In this document: positions 1-4,416 of the stretch, piece by piece
Layout of the letters: each line of letters starts with the position of its first letter
Numbering within the stretch: position 1 is the first letter of the stretch
Source: Stercoripulliclostridium_A sp964480195
GTDB taxonomy: Bacteria > Bacillota > Clostridia > Christensenellales > DTU072
Assembly (NCBI GenBank): GCA_964480195.1
Contig: CAYZOJ010000075.1
Coordinates: 1-6,072, forward strand
Length of the DNA stretch: 6,072 bases
Reading direction: 5' to 3'
Program-made: the position numbers and the translations under genes
The notes under the pieces: generated by a model
What the model was told of the DNA's origin: nothing
The model's input: the letters and a program-made list of their open reading frames with translations, nothing else
The model's database searches: none

Positions 1-80
1 TCATTGCACGCGACGAATGCGAACGCGCAAGTTGCGACGATAGCCAAGCACAAGGCTATTACGAAAATTTTTCTTTTCAT
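1..80 (-). CDS. N-terminal fragment of a probable secreted lipoprotein (runs off left edge)
   Basis: Only the first 26 codons are in the window. The reverse strand starts with ATG at 80-78 and reads MKRKIFVIALCLAIVATCAF, then AFVACN, with no stop before the edge. This is a classic export signal: Lys/Arg at residues 2-4, a hydrophobic core from about 5 to 22, and Cys25 preceded by F-V-A. That fits a loose lipobox, with Cys25 as the lipidated residue after signal peptidase II cleavage; the -3 position is Phe rather than the usual Leu, so cleavage by signal peptidase I is possible. The start is supported by a strong AAAGGAG ribosome site at 87-93, six bases before the ATG, and by a consensus promoter upstream. 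The mature protein is not visible, so no function can be given; it could be a solute-binding protein or any other surface lipoprotein. Confidence 0.8.
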   Translation of the reverse strand, partial: MKRKIFVIALCLAIVATCAFAFVACN

Positions 81-104
81 GTGGTTCTCCTTTAATTTTT
101 AGGG

Positions 105-133
105 TTGCCCCTGTAGTATGGTTTAATTATAAA
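105..133 (+). promoter_or_regulatory. Candidate rightward promoter for the ABC exporter
   Basis: TTGCCC (105-110, four of six consensus bases) is followed after 17 bases by TATAAA (128-133, five of six). The -10 overlaps the -10 of the leftward consensus promoter, so the two polymerases could not bind at once. Transcription would begin near 140 and give a leader of about 160 bases. Other AT-rich stretches at 230-292 could provide a -10 but lack a convincing -35, so this is the best candidate and not a firm call. Confidence 0.35.
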
Positions 134-154
134 TTAAAGCCTTGCTTTTGTCAA
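126..154 (-). promoter_or_regulatory. Perfect sigma-A promoter for the leftward lipoprotein gene
   Basis: On the reverse strand the -35 hexamer is TTGACA (154-149) and the -10 hexamer is TATAAT (131-126), separated by exactly 17 bases. Both hexamers match the vegetative sigma consensus in all six positions. Transcription should begin near 119, giving a leader of about 39 bases before the ATG at 80, with the ribosome site inside it. A 13-base dyad (AAAGC-CTT-GCTTT, 136-148) lies within the spacer and could be an operator; that part is inference. Confidence 0.85.
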
Positions 155-301
155 TATCAATTATCAAATATCGACTCACGTTTCGGTATTAATTTAGTAA
201 ATACTTTTCCGCTCCGACGTCGTATATGGATTTTTATATATTCGCCTCGAAAACGCTTTAATTTTTTTGCTTTTTTTGATAAACTTTATATAGGTGTTTA
301 T

Positions 302-2068
302 ATGCAAAAGAATAGTATGTTCAAAAATTTTATTTCCTATTACAGACCTCACAAAAAGACCTTCGCACTCGATATGACGTGCTCGTTCTTCTACTCTCTC
401 ATCGGGCTCTTGTATCCTTTGGCGACAACAAAAGTCCTCGACGAGTACATTCCCAACGGAATGCTTAAAGAAACGCTGATAGTTTGCGCAATACTCTTAG
501 GCGCATACATCGCGCGCGCCGGACTAAATTATTATATCAGCTATTACGGACACGTAATGGGCGTTAAAATGCAAGCCCAAATGCGTAGCGATCTTTTTAC
601 GCACCTCGAAAAACTGCCCTACTCTTTCTACGACGATAACGAAACGGGACAGCTTATGGCACGCATGACCAACGACCTTTTTGATGTTTCGGAACTCGCT
701 CACCACGGTCCCGAAAACTTGTTCATCACTACGTTTATGACCGTCGGTTCGTTTGTCTATCTCTGCACAATAAGCTGGAAGCTCGCGCTCATTGTATTTG
801 CGTTCCTGCCCGTACTTTTCATAATAGCGTTCGGTATGCGCAAAAAAATGAACCGTGCTTTCCAAAAAAGTCGTGAGGAAATCGGAAACATTAACGCAAC
901 TCTCGAAAACAGCATTGCAGGAATCCGCGTCACCAAAGCTTATGCTAACGCCATGCACGAGCAAGAAAGGTTCGAGCACGACAACCGCAACTTCGTTCGC
1001 GCACGCGCAAAAGCATATAAATATATGGGAACATTCAGCTCGAGCATGGGATTTGTTACTCAAGTTTATAACGTCATCGTCCTACTTGCCGGTACGATGT
1101 TCTGCATTTACGACAAAGAGCACTTCGACTATGTCGATCTTGTAGCGTTTATGCTTTCGATAAACTTGTTCGTATCCCCCATACAAACGCTTATAAACTT
1201 CTTCGAGCAGTTACAAGACGGAATGGCAGGTTTTAAGCGCTATCGCGCTATTATGGACGTTCCTGTCGAATACGAGTCCCCCGACGCGCACGACTTAGAT
1301 GAAGTTGTCGGCAATATCAAATTCCAAAACGTAACGTTTGCGTACGAAAACGATCGAAAGGTCCTCGACAACGTTACTCTCGAAATCCCCGCGGGAAAAA
1401 CTTATGCTTTTGTAGGCGCAAGCGGTGGCGGAAAAACGACGTTATGTCATCTTATTCCCAAATTCTACCGTCCCGACAACGGCACAATTCTCCTCGACGA
1501 CGAGCCCGTCGAATCACTCAAAAACGACTCGCTCCGCCGTAACATAGGTATCGTTCAACAAGACGTATTCCTATTTACGGGAACTTTCAAAGAAAACATC
1601 GCTTACGGCAAAATCGGAGCAACCGACGAAGAAATCGTTACTGCCGCAAAACGCGCGGGCATTCACGAATATATATCTTCTCTCCCCGAGGGTTACGATA
1701 CTCAAATCGGCGAAAAAGGCATAAAGCTCTCCGGCGGACAGAAACAGCGTCTTAGCATTGCAAGAGTATTCCTTAAAAACCCTTCCGTCCTCATCTTGGA
1801 CGAGGCGACTTCCGCACTCGATAACGTAACCGAAGCTTTGATACAACGTTCCCTTAACGAGCTTTGTGTCGGTCGAACCACTCTCGTGGTCGCGCACAGA
1901 CTTTCTACCGTACGCAACGCCGATAAAATCGTTGTCGTAAACAAAGGCGTCGTCCAAGAAGCCGGCACTCACGCCGAACTTATGGAAATGAACGGCGTCT
2001 ACAAAAAGCTCTACGATACACAATATGCGGAACTTTCCGCCCTACCCGAATCTGTCGACTGCAACTAA
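302..2068 (+). CDS. ABC exporter, fused membrane and ATPase domains (BmrA/MsbA type)
   Basis: A complete 588-residue half-transporter. Family members dimerise in the cytoplasmic membrane and use ATP to move lipids, drugs or peptides outward; the substrate cannot be read from sequence. The membrane domain (about residues 10-315) has six likely helices near 21-43, 58-80, 137-157, 160-178, 251-270 and 279-299. The ATPase domain (about 338-575) has A-loop Tyr348, Walker A GASGGGKT (372-379), Q-loop Gln420, an X-loop TQIGEKG (467-473), signature LSGGQ (476-480), Walker B VLILD (496-500) with catalytic Glu501, D-loop SALD (504-507) and switch His532. Every catalytic residue is canonical and no partner half-transporter is adjacent, so a homodimer is the simplest reading. 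The start at 302 follows a modest AGGTG (292-296) by five bases; Met6 has no better site. It converges on pckA. Confidence 0.95.
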   Translation: MQKNSMFKNFISYYRPHKKTFALDMTCSFFYSLIGLLYPLATTKVLDEYIPNGMLKETLIVCAILLGAYIARAGLNYYISYYGHVMGVKMQAQMRSDLFTHLEKLPYSFYDDNETGQLMARMTNDLFDVSELAHHGPENLFITTFMTVGSFVYLCTISWKLALIVFAFLPVLFIIAFGMRKKMNRAFQKSREEIGNINATLENSIAGIRVTKAYANAMHEQERFEHDNRNFVRARAKAYKYMGTFSSSMGFVTQVYNVIVLLAGTMFCIYDKEHFDYVDLVAFMLSINLFVSPIQTLINFFEQLQDGMAGFKRYRAIMDVPVEYESPDAHDLDEVVGNIKFQNVTFAYENDRKVLDNVTLEIPAGKTYAFVGASGGGKTTLCHLIPKFYRPDNGTILLDDEPVESLKNDSLRRNIGIVQQDVFLFTGTFKENIAYGKIGATDEEIVTAAKRAGIHEYISSLPEGYDTQIGEKGIKLSGGQKQRLSIARVFLKNPSVLILDEATSALDNVTEALIQRSLNELCVGRTTLVVAHRLSTVRNADKIVVVNKGVVQEAGTHAELMEMNGVYKKLYDTQYAELSALPESVDCN

Positions 2069-2095
2069 CCGCATAATCGCCTAATTTTTTTACAA

Positions 2096-2125
2096 GAAAA
2101 GCCCCGCTGTTGCGGGGCTTAAATT
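2096..2125. terminator. Shared intrinsic terminator between the ABC exporter and pckA
   Basis: AAGCCCCGC (2099-2107) and GCGGGGCTT (2112-2120) form a perfect nine-pair stem, seven of them G-C, around a TGTT loop. Read leftward the stem runs into TTTTCTT, a good U-tract for ending pckA, whose stop is 20 bases upstream. Read rightward it is followed by only TTAAATT, so it should end the exporter transcript less efficiently. The 71-base gap has no other hairpin, so this structure probably serves both converging genes. Confidence 0.88.
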
Positions 2126-2139
2126 ATGGTCAATATATG

Positions 2140-3747
2140 CTATTTAACTTGCGGACCTGCGGGAACAAGCGCTTTTCCTGCTTCGTTACCCTCGTATTTT
2201 GCAAAGTTCTTAATGAATCTGCCTGCGAGATCGACCGCTTTCGTGTTCCAAACTTCGACGTCTGCGTAGGTGTCGCGAGGATCGAGTATTCCGGAATCGA
2301 CGCCGGGAAGCTCGGTCGGGACTTCGAGATTGAAATAAGGAATCTGCTTGGTCGGAGCGGTTTCGATGGAGCCGTTGAGGATTGCGTCGATAATTCCGCG
2401 GGTATCCTTAATCGAGATACGCTTGCCGGTTCCGTTCCAGCCGGTGTTGACGAGATATGCTTTCGCACCGCTGACTTCCATCTTTTTGACGAGCTCTTCG
2501 GCATATTTTGTCGGGTGGAGTTCGAGGAACGCTTGACCGAAGCAAGCCGAGAACGTAGGCGTCGGCTCGGTTATTCCGCGTTCGGTACCCGCAAGCTTTG
2601 CGGTAAAGCCGGAAAGGAAGTAATATTGGGTTTGCTCGGGAGTCAGAATGGATACGGGAGGAAGTACGCCGAATGCGTCTGCCGAAAGGAAGATAACGTT
2701 CTTTGCAGCCGGTGCAGCCGAAACGGGACGTACTATATTATTGATATGGTTAATCGGATAAGAAACACGGGTATTTTCGGTTACACTCTTATCTGCGAAA
2801 TCAATTTTGCCGTCCTCGTCGAGGGTAACGTTTTCGAGAAGAGCATTGCGCTTGATCGCGTTATAGATATCGGGTTCGGATTCCTTATCGAGGTTGATAA
2901 CTTTTGCGTAGCAACCGCCTTCGAAGTTGAATACGCCGTTATCGTCCCAGCCGTGCTCGTCATCGCCGATGAGAAGACGTTTGGGGTCGGTCGAAAGCGT
3001 AGTCTTACCGGTACCGGAAAGTCCGAAGAATATAGCGGTATTTTTGCCGTCGAGGTCGGTATTTGCGGAGCAGTGCATTGCCGCGATACCTTTAAGAGGC
3101 AAGTAGTAGTTCATCATCGAGAACATACCCTTCTTCATCTCTCCGCCGTACCAAGTGTTGATAATGACTTGTTCGCGACTGGTGATGTTGAAGACTACCG
3201 CGGTTTCGGAATTAAGACCGAGCTCTTTATAGTTTTCGACTTTAGCTTTGGAAGCATTGTAAACGACGAAGTCGGGTTCGAAGTTTTCGAGTTCCTCTGC
3301 GGTCGGTTGGATAAACATATTCTTTACAAAGTGTGCTTGCCACGCAACTTCCATAATGAAGCGGATAGCCATGCGAGTATCCTTATTTGCACCGCAGAAA
3401 GCGTCTACAACGTAGAGTTTTTTGCCGGAAAGCTCTTTGATAGCGATATCCTTAACGGCATTCCAAGTTTCTTCCGAAGCCGGATGGTTATCGTTTTTGT
3501 ACTCGTCAGAAGTCCACCAAACGGTGTCTTTGGAGTTCTCGTCCATAACGATGAACTTATCTTTGGGCGAACGTCCGGTGTAAATACCGGTCATGACGTT
3601 AACCGCGCCGAGTTCGCTCACCTTGCCGACCTCGTAACCTTCGAGTCCGGGTTGAGTCTCCTCGGTGAAAAGCAGTTCGTAAGAAGGATTATAAATAACT
3701 TCTGTCGTTCCGCTGATGCCGTACTTGGTCAAATCAATTTTTTTCAT
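2140..3747 (-). CDS. pckA: Phosphoenolpyruvate carboxykinase (ATP)
   Basis: Complete, 535 residues, close to the roughly 540 usual for the ATP-dependent family (EC 4.1.1.49). It interconverts oxaloacetate plus ATP with phosphoenolpyruvate, CO2 and ADP in the cytoplasm; in fermenting anaerobes it often runs toward carboxylation to make C4 acids, which is inference here. Visible motifs are the substrate loop GRSPKDKF (58-65, Arg59), the Mn-binding Lys206 and His225 (by correspondence with E. coli Lys213 and His232), the P-loop GLSGTGKT (242-249, Lys248, Thr249), the kinase-2 acidic pair Asp262-Asp263 in GDDEHGW, and Arg327 in ENTRVSYP. All expected active-site residues are present. The P-loop and length identify the ATP form rather than the GTP form. 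The ATG at 3747 is preceded by AGAGGT (3755-3760) at a normal distance. It stands alone, with its own promoter and terminator. Confidence 0.98.
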   Translation of the reverse strand: MKKIDLTKYGISGTTEVIYNPSYELLFTEETQPGLEGYEVGKVSELGAVNVMTGIYTGRSPKDKFIVMDENSKDTVWWTSDEYKNDNHPASEETWNAVKDIAIKELSGKKLYVVDAFCGANKDTRMAIRFIMEVAWQAHFVKNMFIQPTAEELENFEPDFVVYNASKAKVENYKELGLNSETAVVFNITSREQVIINTWYGGEMKKGMFSMMNYYLPLKGIAAMHCSANTDLDGKNTAIFFGLSGTGKTTLSTDPKRLLIGDDEHGWDDNGVFNFEGGCYAKVINLDKESEPDIYNAIKRNALLENVTLDEDGKIDFADKSVTENTRVSYPINHINNIVRPVSAAPAAKNVIFLSADAFGVLPPVSILTPEQTQYYFLSGFTAKLAGTERGITEPTPTFSACFGQAFLELHPTKYAEELVKKMEVSGAKAYLVNTGWNGTGKRISIKDTRGIIDAILNGSIETAPTKQIPYFNLEVPTELPGVDSGILDPRDTYADVEVWNTKAVDLAGRFIKNFAKYEGNEAGKALVPAGPQVK

Positions 3748-3765
3748 TGCATATACCTCTTTAAT

Positions 3766-3794
3766 ATTATATGAGTTTGTCTTCCTTTTGGCAG
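3766..3794 (-). promoter_or_regulatory. Candidate pckA promoter
   Basis: On the reverse strand CTGCCA (3794-3789, four of six matches to TTGACA) is followed after 17 bases by a perfect TATAAT (3771-3766). Initiation would fall near 3759, at or inside the ribosome site, giving a leader of only about 12 bases, which is tight and makes the call uncertain. An alternative -10, TACAAT, is at 3836-3831 but has only a weak -35. Confidence 0.45.
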
Positions 3795-3820
3795 GAAATT
3801 GTAGAGGGAACCATATTTCC
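3794..3820. promoter_or_regulatory. Inverted repeat just upstream of the candidate pckA promoter
   Basis: GGAAAT (3794-3799) and ATTTCC (3815-3820) are a perfect six-base inverted repeat with a 15-base centre. The left arm touches the candidate -35. The spacing and position suit a dimeric regulator, for example catabolite control of PEP carboxykinase, but it does not match the catabolite-responsive element consensus I know, so no regulator is named. Confidence 0.3.
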
Positions 3821-3910
3821 CATCGTAACTATTGTACAACATTTAGGACTAAAAATAAAGTGTATTTCAAAAAAACATCGCGCGCACGTATATATTATTT
3901 AGTTTAAGGC

Positions 3911-3926
3911 ATATCAATTGTGATAT
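3911..3926. repeat. AT-rich dyad ATATCA-ATTG-TGATAT
   Basis: Perfect six-base arms surround a four-base centre. Just to the right GATATT (3929-3934) and AATATC (3945-3950) form a second six-base inverted pair. Both lie about 165-200 bases upstream of pckA and just left of the palindromic element. They may be regulator sites or simply composition-driven; nothing decides it. Confidence 0.3.
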
Positions 3927-3951
3927 ATGATATTGATTGTACCTAATATCA

Positions 3952-4165
3952 CTTACCGTAAGACAAATATCTCTGCGCAAGCTCCGCTTGCGCCTTACAA
4001 TCCCTCCGTCACGGCTATGCCGTGCCACCTCCCTTTACACAAGGCAGGCTAAACTTGCATAAATCTGCTGTTTTTCTTCCGAATATGCTTATTTTTTATA
4101 TAAACGATAGCAAATATAAGTCAAACAGATTATGTGGTGGCACAAAAAGTTCGTCTAACGGTAAG
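3952..4165. repeat. Second, offset inverted repeat overlapping the MITE-like element
   Basis: The 16 bases at 3952-3967 (CTTACCGTAAGACAAA) match the reverse complement of 4150-4165 at 14 of 16 positions. One arm is 30 bases outside the left tip of the element, the other inside its right half. This offset suggests either a longer element with an internal insertion or remains of a second, degraded copy. Confidence 0.45.
3975..3993. repeat. Perfect 8-bp hairpin beside the MITE-like element
   Basis: GCGCAAGC (3975-3982), loop TCC, GCTTGCGC (3986-3993). The stem is perfect and G-C rich in an AT-rich setting. No U-run follows on either strand, so it is not a normal terminator. It abuts the left end of the MITE-like element and resembles that element's own 3-base-loop hairpins, so it may be part of it. 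Confidence 0.6.
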
Positions 4166-4224
4166 GCCGCCTTGTGTAAAGGGGGCTGGATACGCGGTTT
4201 GCAACCGCGTAGACTGAGGGATTG
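3998..4224. mobile_element. MITE-like palindromic element, about 227 bp, non-coding
   Basis: The two ends are imperfect inverted copies of one compound unit. Outer tips: CAATCCCTCCGTC (3998-4010) against the reverse complement of 4212-4224, CAATCCCTCAGTC (12 of 13). Next comes a hairpin in each: CACGGC-TAT-GCCGTG at 4010-4024 and TACGCGGTT-TGC-AACCGCGTA at 4191-4211; arm sequences differ but perfect pairing is kept. Then a perfect 15-base inverted repeat CCCTTTACACAAGGC (4031-4045, mate 4169-4183). The centre is AT-rich with no gene. CCTTA and CCTTTA flank the ends but are not an exact target duplication. I recall similar CCCTTTACACAAGG repeats between genes of gut Firmicutes, but could not check. 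No transposase is nearby, so movement would need one supplied in trans. The exact outer limits are uncertain. Confidence 0.72.
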
Positions 4225-4287
4225 CCTTTATCTTTTTAATTACTTTATTTACAGATGTTAATACTATCGCTAATCATAAGCATCAAG

Positions 4288-4409
4288 TAAATCTCAAAAA
4301 AATTAAAATATGCTATCCGCTAATGTTCTTCATATAAAAAAATAGGCTAACGTGTTATCGTCAGCCTATTAAAGCACTAATCATTCCTTGCATATTTTTT
4401 TGAGATTTA
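4288..4409. repeat. 15-bp perfect inverted repeat enclosing the terminator
   Basis: TAAATCTCAAAAAAA (4288-4302) is the exact reverse complement of 4395-4409, 92 bases apart. An extra six-base match (ATATGC 4307-4312 with GCATAT 4390-4395) continues it after a small bulge. The terminator hairpin is inside. An 8-base direct repeat CTAATCAT occurs at 4270-4277 and 4377-4384. It may be a small inserted palindromic element that brought the terminator, or an extended stem formed in the RNA. Confidence 0.5.
4341..4370 (-). terminator. Rho-independent terminator of the surface-protein gene
   Basis: AATAGGCTAACG (4341-4352) pairs with CGTCAGCCTATT (4359-4370) with one A/C mismatch, giving an 11-pair stem around the loop TGTTAT. 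Read leftward the stem ends in seven T residues (complement of the A-run at 4336-4342), the standard intrinsic terminator layout. It lies 47 bases past the stop codon at 4417. Rightward reading has only AAAG after the stem, so it acts mainly on the minus strand. Confidence 0.85.
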
Positions 4410-4416
4410 TTTAAAA

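Larger units (their letters stand above)
81..301. other. Divergent intergenic control region
   Basis: This gap separates the leftward lipoprotein gene from the rightward ABC exporter. It holds the two face-to-face promoters, the spacer dyad at 136-148, a TCAATATCA motif at 151-159, an 8-base palindrome CGACGTCG at 215-222 and a very AT-rich run from about 256 to 292 ahead of the exporter start. I see no small gene or structured RNA here. Confidence 0.6.
3748..4416. other. 669-base stretch with no credible gene, rich in dyads
   Basis: From left to right it holds the pckA promoter and an adjacent inverted repeat; an AT-rich dyad (ATATCA-ATTG-TGATAT, 3911-3926); a 19-base hairpin at 3975-3993; the MITE-like element at about 3998-4224; and the terminator of the surface-protein gene inside a 15-base inverted repeat (4288-4409). 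The short open frames here have no good ribosome site and cross the palindromic DNA, so I treat them as chance. Confidence 0.7.

Noticed and set aside
524..1145. Alternative frames of 179 codons (minus) and 96 codons (plus) inside the ABC exporter
   Set aside because: The exporter frame has all expected motifs and length; the alternatives have no domain and no start signal.
2110..3774. A 554-codon open frame on the plus strand, opposite pckA and longer than it
   Set aside because: It is the complement shadow of a fully motif-supported pckA. Its translation has no recognisable domain and no ribosome site, and its frame stays open because of codon bias in pckA.
4138..4224. tRNA resemblance: GTCTAACGGTAAGG looks like a D-arm and CGCGG-TTTGCAA-CCGCG like a T-arm with a 7-base loop
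   Set aside because: There is no acceptor stem pairing the ends, no plausible anticodon arm between them, and the T-loop lacks the invariant TTC. The parts are explained by the inverted-repeat element.
4022..4261. A 79-codon plus-strand frame in the gap
   Set aside because: It starts inside one hairpin of the MITE-like element and runs through its other end. There is no ribosome site and its sequence is dictated by the palindromic DNA.
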